From NCBI GenBank assembly GCA_947396885.1, contig OX377206.1, positions 43,135,631 through 43,199,630 on the forward strand: a stretch of DNA of 64,000 nucleotides, written 5' to 3'. The notes beneath the pieces were generated by a model. The model was given only the letters and a program-made list of their open reading frames with translations. It had not been told where the DNA came from and did no database searches. How positions within the stretch are numbered: position 1 is the first letter of the stretch; every line of letters starts with the position of its first letter. The stretch is from Heligmosomoides polygyrus polygyrus (Eukaryota > Nematoda > Chromadorea > Rhabditida > Heligmosomidae). The translations under genes were made by a program, and so were the position numbers. Of this stretch, positions 32,800 through 45,195 are shown one piece after another.

Positions 32800-33326
32800 A
32801 TGGCTCTGTGATTGTACGGCGCACTCTCGGAGGATTTCTGGCATGGCAGAGTGCGTTACGCCATGCTTGAGATACGCCGAGAACATGCAAATCCGGGGAA
32901 ATAATTTGCTGCTCCAATCGCAAAGAGCCTGCTCCAGTCATTTTTGGCCATCCACTGCGAAAATGCGGTGGTCTGGTAAAGTTGTATACATATTTGTGTA
33001 GATCTCGAAGAGACGAATTAAGCGGTACCAACCGTTTTTAAAAAACCCTCAAATTAGAGGAATTGTGAGCACGCAACCGTTTTCAACGGCTTGCGACCGA
33101 CAACTCGTCCGCGACCGCCCTTCACAATGGATCGCAAGTTTTAAATTTCGAACATTTCCATGGCTTGATATAAACAATGTATACCATATGATATAGCTCG
33201 AGCTCTTGAGCCTAAATTTGTCCTTGGTTTCTGAAATGAACTAACTTTGGGCGAGTTATATCCGAAGGACGCAAAAGCCGGGAAAATGCAGCTTTTTCGG
33301 GATTTGTTCAAAAGATACGGCCATAA
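32800..33326 (-). mobile_element. diverged copy of the CAGTnCCGG element end
   Basis: Minus-strand alignment to 25030-25595: shared ggcgcactctcggaggattt, cgacggcttgcgaccgacaa, and gcgagttatatccgaaggacgc. The right tip (aaaagatacggccataac) is decayed compared with CAGTACCGGACGCG. No left end found. Confidence 0.6.
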
Positions 33327-33419
33327 CTTTATGTATGTATGTATCTATGTAAGTGTGTATGTGTATGAATAAGTGAATGGAGAATTACAGCGAGTGCAAC
33401 AAAGGCATTTTAATGGAAG

Positions 33420-35045
33420 GTAGTAGTTATATCATGCTTCATCTCTAGCAAGGGAAGGATCTGAACTGTATGTCTGAACGGGGAAACGAGTCATACAGGA
33501 AGAGTCCCCATCCCTCAGTATAAAAATGTGTTTCTTTTTTGCCAAGTCGCTAGACCCAAGCAGTAGGCGGTCCTTGAAGTTACAATGGAGTCGGCGCCTT
33601 AAGAGTTCAGGGGTCTTCTACGCCGCGATGCCTCTGCTAGCAAGCAGATCGGAGCACAGTGGCTGGTGAGGTTCCTCCACGCGAGGGAGATCGGGCTTCG
33701 GTTCTTCTGCTCCGCTGTATTTTTCCGTTTCCTCTGAATGATTTAAATTTGAAGGATTCTCACGTTTACACCATTTTCAGACGTTTTCAGCGCATTTTTC
33801 CAGTTTTTCCAGAGTAACTTTGTTGCGAATCGTTTATTACTGAATGGTCATATTACCCAAGGCAATGAGGAAGCTATTCAACATAATAATGTGTAAACGT
33901 TCAACGTCAGTGATACAGGCACAAAGTGCATAAAACAGAAGCAGTGGTCACAATGCGGACAGCGTATATAAAAGCCACATGCTCCTCATGGTTTGCTTCC
34001 ATACATGGACCAATGACATGGGCTCCATAAAAGAAATCCAACTGAAGACATATGTTTTCCTCCGAAACAAGCGTTCCACACGAAAACGTTTATCACATCT
34101 CCACTGCTTGCTAGCGTTTCCACATCTATTAGTACATCTTGCGGATCCCAATCTTCTTCTTGTTCTTCCAGCACTTCCAGCTGTTCGTTTCGTTAACTTC
34201 ACTTCAAGTTGACGTGCTTCGAAGTTCTTGAGTATGCTGGCCATTCGTTTGGCCAGCTTGATTTCTTCCCTCGAAGGCTCCTTGTCTGAAGGTGGAACAC
34301 ACTTCAGCGTGAGCAGGTGGATCGCCACTCGAACGACATTGTGGGCGTCAAGTTTAGGAAATCTTCAGCAGACCTCTGATTTCCAGGTGACAGGCAAAGA
34401 TGAGGGAAAGAGTGTATCGATGGCTGTTTAGGTCAATATGAGGGATCTGCAGACCTTGTTTCACATTTTACCCACCTCTGACGTGTCACATCCTGGTCTC
34501 TTTTAAAAATCCGAGCATGATGGTTTTTAACGAGGTAATTGGTCCATGCAGGTAAACAAATCGTGAGAAGCCTGTAGCTTTTATACCCTGCCCGTATTGT
34601 GATCAGTGCTGCTTCATGCACTTTGTACCTGTGTATCACTGGTGTTGAACATTTATACATCATCACGTTGAATATCACGGCATGCAACTGGAAAATTAGG
34701 CAAAAACCTTGAAAATGGTATAGACGTCAGAATCGTTCAAAACTCAACCAATCAGATGAAATGCAAAAACACAGCAGAGCAGGAAACTCGAACCCTCGAC
34801 CTCCCTCCCATAGAGGAACGTCACTATTCACCGCGCTCCGAGCCGCTTGCCGGCGAAGGCATCGCGGGCGTACAAGACCTCCGAATCTGGGGCGCCGATT
34901 CCATTGTGATGACTTCAAGGATCCCCACTCTTTGGGTTTAACGACTTGGCAAAAAAGAAACATTTTTGTACTAATTGAGCGGCGCGGATTCTTCCTATAT
35001 GACTCATACTCCCCGTTCAGACACACGCTTCAGACCCTTCGCTTG
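33420..35045. repeat. inverted pair of a tRNA-like repeat, 1-kb interior
   Basis: Positions 33420-33740 (plus) and 35045-34740 (minus) are diverged inverted copies (shared ctgaacggggaa, aaaaatgtgtttcttttttgcc, tcggcgcc, acgccgcgatgcc). The minus copy has a B-box-like GAGGGTTCGAGTTTCC near 34785-34800. The interior carries minus-strand frames (34328-33948: SREEIKLAKRMASILKNFEA; another frame: DPQDVLIDVETLASSGDVIN) that read like protein but match nothing I recognise. Confidence 0.5.
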
Positions 35046-35122
35046 TAACAGCTACCCACTATATAATTACTTACGTAAGTATGTATATATGTATGCATGT
35101 ACGTAACGTATATATGTACGTA

Positions 35123-35280
35123 ACGTATGTATGTATGTATGTATGTATGTATGTATGTATGTATGTATGTATGTATGTATGTATGTATGTATGTATGTAT
35201 GTATGTATGAATGTATGTATGTATGTATGTATGTATGTATGTATGTATGTATGTATGTATGTATGTGTGTATGTATGTAT
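35123..35280 (+). repeat. (ATGT)n microsatellite
   Basis: A nearly pure tetranucleotide array of about 39 units with single-base interruptions near 35208 and 35266. The long frames it creates on both strands are artefacts. A short related tract occurs at 33323-33360. Confidence 0.95.
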
Positions 35281-37330
35281 GCAAAACAAGGATGCGGGAA
35301 GAGGATCGTGGGCTCGGATCTGGGGGTTGGGATTCTGCATTACTGGGCTTGCTCACTGTTCTTTTACCAATGTAAAGTGTGTTTTGAACACCGTACAGTA
35401 CCACGCTGACGTCATAGCCTTAATTTAACCAGTACGATACGATTTAACAACAATGCTGCCTATTTTCTCCCACCACTCGCTACTAATCGAAGGTGGTAGA
35501 GATTCTGGGATAGAATAATTTTCGCCAATACTTCGTCTTGTAGGCTGATTAAAGCGCTGATCACAACTCTGATAAATGTTTTCACGCGATTTCGTGATCC
35601 CGCATTTTCATGAGTGATTAAGCTTATCAATGTCAGTACGTAGAATCCCTTCTTCAGCTATGTGATCAGGCTTACTTTCCAGTCTTCTACCTCGAGATGG
35701 AAAGTAGTGCACGAAAAATAGATAATTTAGTAAAAGGAATGGCAGATTCGTAGTCAGCAGCTTAAATTGTTTCCGGGCGACGAGGAATGGGCGAAATCGG
35801 TGATCATGACCCCCCCATCCTTACTCACGACACCTACAGTAACTTGCCGTGGTCGGCCGAATTTTCAAAAATGGATACCATAGTCGTGCTCTGCACCCAA
35901 AATAACAGTACTGGACGATGTTTGGCGAAAAATGTTCTTCAACCTATCCTCGACTTTTGGAGTCACGATAGTACAACACTGCCAGTTATTCTGTATCCAT
36001 CCATTTACTTGCACATACTCACCCTCACTTATTGTACCAAAACACCAAAAGCGTTTGCCAAATTCGTGAACACCACCCCCAGCTAACCATCAAGACAAAG
36101 ATTGACGAAATTTTATTCTCTACTTATGAAGTCATAAGGCTTACTACAAGTACCCGCATCTGCAATACCCCCCCCCCCATTAGTACTGGGGAGTGGCAGA
36201 AAAAATAAGGCTGCAATAAAACCAATACTACGGAGTGGATCAAAAAAATACATTTCATAATAGATGGTAGATTAGCAAAATTTACAAGAACGTTCTCTAT
36301 AGAAACCCGAAGACGAATCGGCACATCCATGAGATGGAACGAAACAACACATCTCGATCATGTTCGGAACTGAGATTAAAATGAGAAACATTTTTAAAAC
36401 AAGCAGAGAACATGACAAAAGGATAATAACTTTGTGGAAACTAACAACAGCTTTCCCAGCGAAACAGGCATACTTTTTTGTGAATACGACATAGCTCTAT
36501 GCAATGGAAACCTACCTTTTCATATCTAACAAGAGGTCAACAAAGAGTTAGAAAATGAAAACGGTGTCTGGCCGAGGTCAAAACGCATTCTACATCTACA
36601 AAAACGGAAGGCAATCCACAAATCCCTGTCCTGGATTCGAACCCTATGCCTTTCTCCTGTAAGTCTGCATCGCTATCCACACGCCCTCCCATCGCTGCCC
36701 AGCCAGCAGTGAATGATTCACTTGAATGTACCTCCGGCCTTCCTGAGGAACCTAACAAATTGTCAGATTTCTAACATATAGCTATAATTCAAGCTCCATA
36801 GCTTTTGCAGGTTTATTTCTGTGCACTACAAGGTTATTCAAGATTGTACATACTATCGTGACTCCAAAAGTCAACAAGGTCGAAAATTTTGTTTCGCTCA
36901 AACATCGCCCAGTACTGTTATTTTAGATGCTGAGCACGAATACAGTGTCCATTTTTTGCTAAGTTTCATCGGGATCATCCAGTTCTGGATTCTCATGAAA
37001 ATTCGGGAGCATACGATCGCGTGAAAACTTTTATCCGATTTGTGACCAGCTCCTCAATCAGTCTACAAGACGAAGTATGGGCAAAAACTACTCTAAGAGT
37101 CTCTACACCTTCGATTAGCAGAGAGTGGTAGGGGAAAATAGGCAGCATCGTTGTTAAATCGTATCGTACTAGTTAAATTAAGGCTATGACGTCAGTATGG
37201 TACTGTACGGTGTTCAAAATACACTTAAAATCGGCAAATGAACAGTGAGCAAGCCCAGCAATGAAGAATCCCAACACCCGGATCCGAACCCACGACCCTC
37301 TTCCCGCAAGTCAGCCCCAACAAGTCGATA
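35281..37330. repeat. 2-kb element with inverted, inward-pointing tRNA-like ends
   Basis: Left arm 35281-35615 (plus) and right arm 37330-36985 (minus) are inverted copies. Reading inward each begins with tRNA-like text: on the right, GGTGGTATCGAC (A-box-like) and GGGTTCGGATCC (B box); on the left, GGGCTCGGATCT. A shared tail follows (ttgggattctncattnctgggcttgctcactgttc, then gaacaccgtacagtacc and accttcgattag). Interior text (poly-C near 36170; acaagaacgttctctatagaaa) resembles the interior of the element at 58.87-60.11 kb. RNA polymerase III promoters of the tRNA type would point inward from both ends. Confidence 0.6.
36540..36710 (-). repeat. tRNA-derived SINE-like repeat
   Basis: On the minus strand: GGATAGC (A-box remnant), GGGTTCGAATCC (perfect B box), then a tail tgtagaatgcgttttgacctcgg that matches 58980-59010 (atgtagagtgcattttcgcctcgg). 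Lies inside the 35.28-37.33-kb element. Confidence 0.6.
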
Positions 37331-37431
37331 CCACCAGGATCGTGAGCGGCGCATCTGAATATTCCACTTTGGTCACTGTATCGCTAATAAGCAAATTGTG
37401 AGTTCGCTGTAATTCCGCTACTGTTGCAGCT

Positions 37432-37625
37432 CCAAACCTTTTGCAGGATAGGTTCTAATCACGACATGGCTGTTGCGGACGTCTGTTTTGCTCTTTTGGC
37501 CGCACTGAAGTGATACGGTTTTTGCACTTTTTGACTTACCCAAATGACCGCAGGAAATTTGAAAACCTGCTTCTCAGACAACTCCCTACAACCCTCAGTA
37601 GGTCACTTTTGAAATTGCCACGGGA
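37432..37625 (+). repeat. dispersed repeat also found at 60912-61095
   Basis: Shares agctccaaaccttttgcagga, gaccgcagg(g/a)aatttg and tccctacaaccct...taggtc with 60912-61095 in the same orientation. No coding meaning recognised. Confidence 0.55.
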
Positions 37626-37631
37626 TGTTCA

Positions 37632-39056
37632 TTGACCTCCTTTGTAGGTGGGCGGTTAGCCATGTACCAAGTCGCCATAATGGGATGCAATACGGTTATT
37701 GAGTATCGTCCGGGAAAACATAACGCGGTAAGCGATGCCTTATCACGTTACCCGGTGGAACTCATTTTGGTCATTACAATAAGACACATGCAAGTGCCAT
37801 CCCTTGAAAAAAAATACGAGAGGCGCAACTGAGAATCCCTATAGTGATCGCATAAAGGTACCTCTTGGCAACACATATAAAACTATAGAAAGGGGACAGA
37901 ATGACGTTTGCACACAAAATAACGCTCTATGTTACAACGACGGGGAACATACTCGGTTAGTAATAGCGGACAAGGCTCAACAAAAAGAGATTTTGCAGCA
38001 CCATCACGAAAATCCCATTGACTGAGGTCATCTGGGCGGTAAAAAGACTACACAGAAGATTCGCACACGATTCTACTGGAGGAATATGATAGCGGAATAG
38101 CGAGCTTTGTTCGAAGCTGTGCCATTTGTCAAAAGGTTAAGTCACCTTCTCAACTTTTCGCCAAGAGGAGTTAGCGACATTTGCGAACGGACGCCATTTT
38201 TCTATAGAGTCCGTTTCGATGTTGTAGGACCCATTCAAACGTGTCTGAATGGTAATTCATTTATTTTGATCCATGCACGTGCATTCACAAAGTACATGGT
38301 TTGCAGCGCTATTCCAGATCAAAAGACAGAAACAGTAGCGAAAACTTTTGTAACGTGGTCTGCCGTTTCGGAGTACCAGAAATTTTGGTTTCAGGTCATG
38401 GGTCTAACTACATCAGCGCGCTGTTCAGAGACATCTCTTAAATTGTAGGCCTAGAACATGTTTTCGCAACCGCCATTCATCATCAAGCAAACAGACGGGT
38501 GGAGAGATATGTAAAGACTATTGCGGACACACTAACATGCTTTACTCAACAACCAAGAGAAAGCTGGTCCGATTTTCTACAGTTATGCGTTTTTGCTATA
38601 AATACGTCACGAAACGAGACGACCAAAGAATCACCATTTTTTCGTATGCATGGCAGGGATCCACAACTCATTTCCGCTGCCGTTCTAAAACTACCTCGGG
38701 AAACATACTTTGGTGCTTCGACCCATAAGACTGAGCTAATCCAAAACGTATCTGTTGCATGGAACGAAAACGTGAAACGAATTGCTAGTCGTTCTTCATT
38801 TTATAAGGAAAAATATTACGAAAACAAGGAACCACAAAAGGAGCTACCAGTTGGTGATTTGGTCCTACTTCATGATGTAAATAAATACGACAAAATTGTC
38901 TTGCAAGTGGTTTCGAGTGACGAGATTCATATTTCGGTTTATTTCGAGTTACGAAATTCTATCCCTGCACTGATTCATCGCGATCCCACTGGAATTTTAC
39001 CAGAATGTAGCGCTATCGATACATCGCTGCGTGGATCGCCCCGCCTCAACTCCTAG
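37632..39056 (+). pseudogene. Ty3/gypsy pol remnant: RNase H end and integrase
   Basis: Begins within RNase H (VIEYRPGKHNAVSDALSRYP). The HHCC zinc region follows in fragments (QQKEILQHHHENPID, GHLGGKKTTQKIRTRFYWR). The integrase core appears as RVRFDVVGPIQTCLNGNSF, AFTKYMVCSAIPDQKTETVA, then after frameshifts ANRRVERYVKTIADTL (region of the catalytic Glu), FINTSRNETTKESPFFRMHG and a C-terminal domain ending near 39056. Many stops and frame changes; 5' part missing. Related to, but clearly different from, the integrase at 62.86-64 kb. Confidence 0.78.
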
Positions 39057-39062
39057 TAGTAC

Positions 39063-39480
39063 TTGGAAAAAACGCCCAAAAGAAAGGGCATAAAAAGGCA
39101 AATGGGGAGTAGCCAAACCGTTCTACCTCTTGCTATTTTTGCCCTCATTTTGTGCTGCTTCCTATTTATTCATAACGATTTCGAAATAATCTTGACGTAT
39201 ATGACGATGTCCTTAGATCTGATAAAGACACCGGTAAATTCGGAATAAGATTACGGCAGTGAATACACTTCCGCAAAAACTCATTTCGAGGTAACTTTAA
39301 ACATTTTCACCAGAAGGTCGAAAAAATAACGATTGGTAGAATAACGATTTAACATAAACCAAATTCGTAATATCTAATCAATATTTGATATCTAATCAAT
39401 ATTTGAAGGAGCTATGCGAAGGTACCAGTGCTCGAACTGGTGTCTTGGAAGAAGAGGTATGAGAACTCCGGCAAGCACTC
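39063..39480 (+). other. short hydrophobic frame and flanking sequence
   Basis: Frame 39063-39248 (61 codons) has a basic start and one likely membrane segment (VLPLAIFALILCCFLFI). It follows the gypsy integrase closely and could be the remnant of a third retroelement frame; no family match is claimed. The rest to 39480 is unassigned. Confidence 0.25.
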
Positions 39481-39895
39481 TTGTCTTGTCAGGAGCACGT
39501 TGATGCGATGGCAAAGATGGCGAACAAGGACTTAAATCTGGTCGTTAATGTGGGTCATGCCGATAAGACGTGCCCTAGAGATGCGATGACTCCAAGTAAG
39601 ACCGGTGGCAGTATGCGGGCAGCGATTCGAACAATGCCTCGAAGGCACATGATCCGGAGGCTCTACGACCTGATCAGGTTGTGTCACTTCTGTGATCAAC
39701 CGGGATACTTCGATAGCTGCAGGAATGTATTGAGTGTTAATCTAAGGGTAGACATCATTCAGAGAAAAAACTCTGCTCCAAATGCCTCAAACCATATCTA
39801 GGTATATGCAGAAAAAATACGCCCTGTGCGTACTTCAAGCAAGCCGCCCACCACCTATGTCCTTCGATGAATGCGTATCAGCAGAGAGCTGAGGA
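39480..39895 (+). pseudogene. BEL/Pao-type gag, zinc-knuckle region
   Basis: NKTCPRDAM-like text, then LCHFCDQPGYFDSCRN (a CxFCxxxGxxxxxC knuckle of gag proteins), SVNLRVDIIQRKN and, in a shifted frame, a second Cys-rich stretch up to about 39890. It is followed directly by an LTR-like segment, without protease, reverse transcriptase or integrase between. Assignment to BEL/Pao rests on the knuckle type and on the companion copy at 51.5-52.1 kb. Confidence 0.55.
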
Positions 39896-39992
39896 AGCCC
39901 ACCATTGTTAGCCATCAATGTTTCTTGTTGCAATGTAATAATTTTTTGTACTGTATTTTTTGTCGAGGCCGACAAATTCGAAAGGGCGGGCT

Positions 39993-40260
39993 TGTCACGG
40001 TATAGTGGCCACCACCCTGTAATCCGCGCCCCTACTTGGTTTTAGAAGGTTGGCAGTCTTCCTGACTGCATACTTTGTATATGGTTGCTGTAAATAAATA
40101 TAAATCTATAATAATGGATTGCAATACTCCCATCTCAGACAGAAGCATAACAGCTCCAAGTTTTTTCTTTATTTGTAACCTACCCGACCAAGCGCTCCCC
40201 CCGCGACGCCATTTTTGACCTAGAGTCAAGAACGGCGCGAAACCCAACAAATGCTGAAGA
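39993..40260 (+). repeat. LTR-like segment, shared with 51290-51540 (minus)
   Basis: A purine tract gaaagggcgggct precedes TGTCACGGTATAGTGGCC, the usual polypurine-tract/LTR start. Shared with the minus-strand copy: ggccaccaccctgtaa, cccctacttggtttt, ggcagtcttcc, gcatactttgtatatggttg, aataaatataaatctata, aatactcccatctcaga. The tactttgtatatgg and aataaata blocks may be promoter and polyadenylation signals. Confidence 0.6.
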
Positions 40261-40334
40261 TGAACTCACACGACTTTCCACCACTGAATGTAACAGTTGC
40301 TACAACTCGTCGTTGGCAGACCAGTAGCTAATGA

Positions 40335-41260
40335 GACTCACTAGGACCCCATTTCACTCCTGGTCGTAGGGTTTGCAGAGCGGTGCAAACGAGAGCAGAT
40401 CGCTGGTGATAGACAGACACTCATTTCTGTTGTTCATACTGAGATTTCTGGCAGATCGCTTCGAGCGCTTTTTGCAAAGAAATCTCAGCCTCGAACGTCG
40501 AAATCTTGCACTCGATATCACAGTCATTACCGTTGTGAACTTTAATTCTGTGTTTTCCGAGTGGTGTTAAAAGGTCACCACGTCGTTTCCCAGCCGGGTA
40601 TTCTTTGATACGTATCCCAGGGGTCTACTAGTCTCCACAATGTAGATGTTACCGCACTCACTAACCGAATATCATCAATTACTCCACTTCTTGAGCAGTC
40701 GCCGGTTCTAGTGTGTGCTCAAATAACACAATTATCTGAAAGGCACTGCCTGTCGTAATTTCTATTCGCACAAGTTGTTTGTTATTTGAGGGGATATTGA
40801 CAAGAATAACATAATCTTGCAACTGTGCACGATTAATACAACTTACGAGTTGCTGCAGTAAACTTAATAGAAATAGACGGAAGGTATAGCGGAACTCTGT
40901 TTTGACGTGAGAGAGCTCTGTCATCAGCAGGTCTTCTGTAGCGCTCAGCAGGTCTTCTATGGCGTGAAACTGGCGTTCCGTAACCATTTTCCGTAGCTAT
41001 TGTGGAAGCTAATCGTAGAGATTCCCGCTTTAGCACTGCATCTGTACATGCACCAGCTGCAGTCGTGAACATGGTTTTAACAACTGCTCGTTTTATTGCA
41101 GACTTGGAAGAGGATTGAGGATGGATCAAGGTTGATTTGTGGCGATATTCGATCTAGGGCCAAATCTTCGCTTCGTACAAAATATGACAGGCTGTCAGGC
41201 GCGCGTCGCGAAAGCGCCCTACTAACATTCCGACTCAAAGAGAGATTGGTGCAACGACAA
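40335..41260 (-). pseudogene. Penelope-like element, 3' half, inverted
   Basis: Minus strand, right to left: after the reverse-transcriptase palm, KSAIKRAVVKTMFTTAAGA and LRLASTIATENGYG (thumb region); QLQDYVILVNIPSNN; then in the next frame YDRQCLSDNCVI (Cys linker typical of Penelope-like elements); and near 40470-40400 MNNRNECLSITSDLLSFAPL, from the end of the GIY-YIG endonuclease domain. Frameshifts separate the blocks. It lies head to head with the plus-strand copy that starts at about 41270. Confidence 0.75.
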
Positions 41261-41549
41261 GAGTCACGGTGATTGGTAACGCTCATTTGTCATCACACGC
41301 GCTTTCCCTTCATACCCTTGGGCCGTCGTTTTCTCCCGCTCGAAATATCAGTAATATCACGTGCCGTTGTGTTGTGGGTAATCCACACCGACTCAAAGAC
41401 CTGCCTTATCAAAAATGCAGCCGCGAGAGCAGACCGCAAACCGTTATCACTAACCAGAGGTCACTCCCAGCCATACCGTTTCCGCGCACTAATTATAGAC
41501 AGCCTGCTGCCATTCCTGAACTTGATATCAAGCTCAGGATCCCATCATC

Positions 41550-42690
41550 GGGGCTGCTAGCACTTAACCAACATAGGCGTAACTACATAACAATAATGTG
41601 TCTCCTGAGCAGTGCTGGCAAGGGCATCGAGAGCTGCGCGAGTTAAGATCCAACGATATAATACGGATCTCAGTTAGTGATAAGGGTGGTGGATTTGTAG
41701 TTATTCCACAGTCGTTAGACCGGGTATAACAGAACTCCACCTCCAAGACAGCTTTATTTAGCAACGCGCGTCCGCGAACGAGTTCTCTTCGTAATGCAGA
41801 CGACTCAACCATACATGGCTGAACGTTGGCAGCTATGCAGGTGTTGGTGAGAAGTTTTTAAGCAGGCTTAAACTTGACAGTCCTATTTGTCCAGTTTTCT
41901 AGTCTCGTCGAAACCCGCAAACTAACTTCTCGCGATGTGCGGTTAATGTCAGTGGATACTTATAAAATGAGACCTATTATTAGTTGTGTAGGCGGGCCAA
42001 CTGACCGAATATCGTGGTTCCTTAATTGTATTTTAAGCCAGCTGTTGCCCTTGGTTCCGTCCCATCTGACCAACACAAGGCAGTTCCTTGAACTTCTACG
42101 AACTTCTAGAGCAGAAGAAAATTGTGTAATAGTCTTTTGATGTCACCTCACTTTACACAAATGTCCAAAACGACCAGGCCTTACAAGACTTACTCGAAAT
42201 GCTTGACAGGCATGGCAATGATATTAACAATAATATTAACACCCTTGGGCTTAGTAAAGTGCAAATCATGACTCTCATCAAGAAATGCCTATGCTGCAAC
42301 ATCTTCATGTGGTCAGGAGCCTACTTTGCTCAGATTAGGGGATTAGCCACGGGACAACGTTTAGCGCCCGTACTTGCTATATGTTTCATGAGCAGAATAG
42401 AACAACGAGTGCTGACACGCTTGCTATTAATGTACTGTAGATATATAGATGATTGCCTCGTCATGACATCCACGCAGTCCGAAATGGACGAGTCCTTCCA
42501 TATAATGAATGAGCAGTCAGCGTACATTAAACTCACGAGAGAGGTTCCACAAGACGGCTGACTTCCCTATCTCAACATGCAGGTTATGGTATCACAAGGC
42601 ATAATCAGGGTGAAACGGTTCCAAAAAGTAGCTCTAAGAACATTGTGCTGCATGCTTCATATCTTCCTACCATCAGCATACACTCGCATT
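41550..42690 (+). pseudogene. Penelope-like reverse transcriptase, broken
   Basis: Plus-strand blocks in order: SDKGGGFVVIPQSLD; NASADE-like text; VRPIISCVGGPTDRISWFLN (frames mixed); FDVTSLYTNVQNDQALQDLL; MWSGAYFAQIRGLATGQRLA; the catalytic CRYIDDCLVMTSTQSEMDES (YIDD); and KLTREVPQDG followed by a TGA in place of Trp, then LPYLNMQVMVSQG and KSSSKNIVLHAS. It stops at about 42690, where a CR1-like LINE begins. The text resumes at about 45680. Confidence 0.82.
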
Positions 42691-45195
42691 CGCCTGATTA
42701 CGGTATATAGACCTCCAAATTCCACTAGACCAGATGATAGCTCACTTCTTGATTTACTTGGGGATCTCTCTGCTGTTCAGTCCAACACCATTATAATAGG
42801 AGATTTTAATCTCAAAATTGACTGGTCTTCTTTGACCCCCGGAAAGAAACCCTGCAGCTACGGATTTTCTCGATTTTTTTTTCAAAATGCGGGTTTCAAA
42901 CAGTTCATAAATGAGTCCACACTTGGAAACAGCACTCCAGATGTTATTTTCTGTGCCATGCCTAGTATTCGTAACGTAGCTATTCATCCACCTCTAGCTA
43001 CATCTGACCATGCTACTATCTGTTTCGAAGTAGTCTGCGAATTTATGCGGATAAATGAATTTCCTGTTCCAGATTTTTTGAATACTGATTTTTCTGCTCT
43101 TAGCCAACACTTACACGGTATTGATTGGCTTCAAATTTTTGATCAATACGCATCCATTACTGAAGTGTATCATCGCTTTTGTAATGCTGTCTACAAAGCC
43201 CTTGCAATGTTTGTACCTTTCAAAACGCATAAACGCTATTGTGCTAGGTATCCTGCACAAATTGAAAATTTATTAAGCCAGAAAAATCGACAGTATCATT
43301 CTTTGAGCAATCCTCTTTCTAATTCGTATTATAAGAAAATATGTTTGGATCTCAAATATCATCTGAAAAACTTTATCGCCAACTATGAACGTCGACTGAA
43401 TAGCAGATCCTCGAGCAAATACCTCTATCTGTACCTACGGCATAAGGTTAAACCTAATTCATCTATGCCAATATTATATGATGATTGTGGAAATCGTTAC
43501 ATTAGCGATCAAGAAAAAGCGGAGCTCTTGCATTATATTTTGCTAGTGTGTTCAATGATAGTGACAACCCTGCCAATTCTGGTCTGGAAGAAATCAACAC
43601 ACAGAATGCGCTCACTGAATTATACTTCTACCCTGATGATGTATCGCTGGTCTTAAAAAACCTGAGGCCTTCTGCAACTGAACCTTATGATGGAATTCCA
43701 CAAATCATATACAAGAAATGTTACCTGACTTTGTGCAAGCCACTTGCGCATCTGTTTAACCTCTCTTTGTTCACAGGTGAAGTCCCACATGCGTGGAAGC
43801 ATTCCATTGTAAAAGCTATACCAAAGTCATCGGGGAGCAAAAACATTAATAATTTCCGACCGATAAGCCTAACTCCTACCCCAGTAAAGGTTATGGAGAA
43901 GTTAATAAGGGTAGAAATGTTGCAGTGGCTGGATAAAACATGTCTCATCCCTCCCGAACAGCATGGTTTTTTGCCTGATGCCTCTAGTACCTCCTTTAAT
44001 TGATTCCTATCATGACTGGACAAATGCAATAAATAATGGAAAATCGGTAGACGTAATATATTTCGATTTCTCAAAAGCATTTGATAAAGTCTTGCATAAT
44101 AAATTAATTGCCAAGCTGGAGGATTCTGGAATTCGTGGTAACCTGCTGAAGTGGTTTGAATCTTACCTGAAGGATAGATATATGACAGTTAAAGTAGGAT
44201 ATTCTTATTCTAGAAGCTATTTGTGTACGAGTGGCACTTCACAAGGAGCTGTACTATCTCCGTTACTGTTCCTGATTTATACACATGATTTGCCTGCATA
44301 CATTAAAACCCATTCGGAAATTCAAGTGAAAGCCTATGCGGATGACGTTAAGGTCTACGGAGCTTACGACGAGTTGAATAAGGCAGTTGTGTGTTCAGCC
44401 CTTACTGCTTCAGTTCAAAAAATGACTGAATGGGCTCTAGAGTGGGGCATTCCGCTTAATTTAAATAAATGCTTGCTTATGCATATTGGAGATTCCGAAC
44501 CTGTTGACTTCCTTATCGACGATGTTCCAGTTACTAAATGCTGCTCAACAAAAGATCTGGGCGTAATTTTTGATTGCGAGCTCAAATTTGGAAGGCACAT
44601 TGATTTCTCAGTGAGGAAGGCATACTCCGTCTTGTTCATGATTTTTCGTAACATCAAAATCTCAGATGAATCAATACTGCTGCGTCTTTACAAATCGTAT
44701 GTTTTGCCTCATTTAGAGTATTGTATGCAAATCTGGAGTCCCTTCCTTAAGAAAGAGATCCTGAAAGTTGAAAAGGTGCAACAGCTTTTTACTCGCCTAC
44801 TATGGTACAGGGTTAGTGGTTCGCGCAATCGAATAGCTTTGCCAGAATATAAAACGCGCTTAAAAATGTTTGCTCTGCCTTGCCTGAAATGCAGAAGGCT
44901 TTTTGCTGACTTTGTGTTCTGCTACCGGCTCTTGAAAGGTGAAGTGAAATTAGCAATCAGCAAATACTGGATTTTTAGGCCCGTTAGTCCTAGGCTAGGA
45001 AGTTTAAAAATTCAGTACAATAGAGTTAGAAAGAAGCATTTTTCAGTGGTTTTTATTTCGTTTTTTCACCGCTGCGCAAGATGGATTGGTAAGTTACCCG
45101 GTGATGTTTTCCAAGCAAGGACTACAAAAGAGTTTAAGATTAAGCTAATGAGGTTAGATCTTCCTCATTTGCTTAACGTTGACCACTTCTGCTGA
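42690..45195 (+). pseudogene. LINE ORF2: endonuclease and reverse transcriptase, two frameshifts
   Basis: Endonuclease part: LITVYRPPNSTRPDD, NTIIIGDFNLKIDW, PPLATSDHATICFEV. The frame shifts near 43535 and again near 44000. The reverse transcriptase reads NNFRPISLTPTPVKVMEKLI, DVIYFDFSKAFDKVLHNKLI, TSGTSQGAVLSPLLFLIYTH, the catalytic KAYADDVKVYGAYDE, STKDLGVIFDCELKFGRHI and LRLYKSYVLPHLEYCMQIWS, ending at 45195. The last 410 codons (43963-45195) are open. Compared with the LINE at 12.4-16.7 kb this is a different but related subfamily. Confidence 0.85.

Noticed and set aside
33323..33370. Second microsatellite worth separate listing
   Set aside because: Only a short degenerate atgt tract (fewer than ten units).
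35081..35428. Long open frames on both strands (Met/Cys/Tyr/Val repeats and His/Thr/Tyr/Ile repeats)
   Set aside because: They are translations of the (ATGT)n microsatellite in different frames, not genes.
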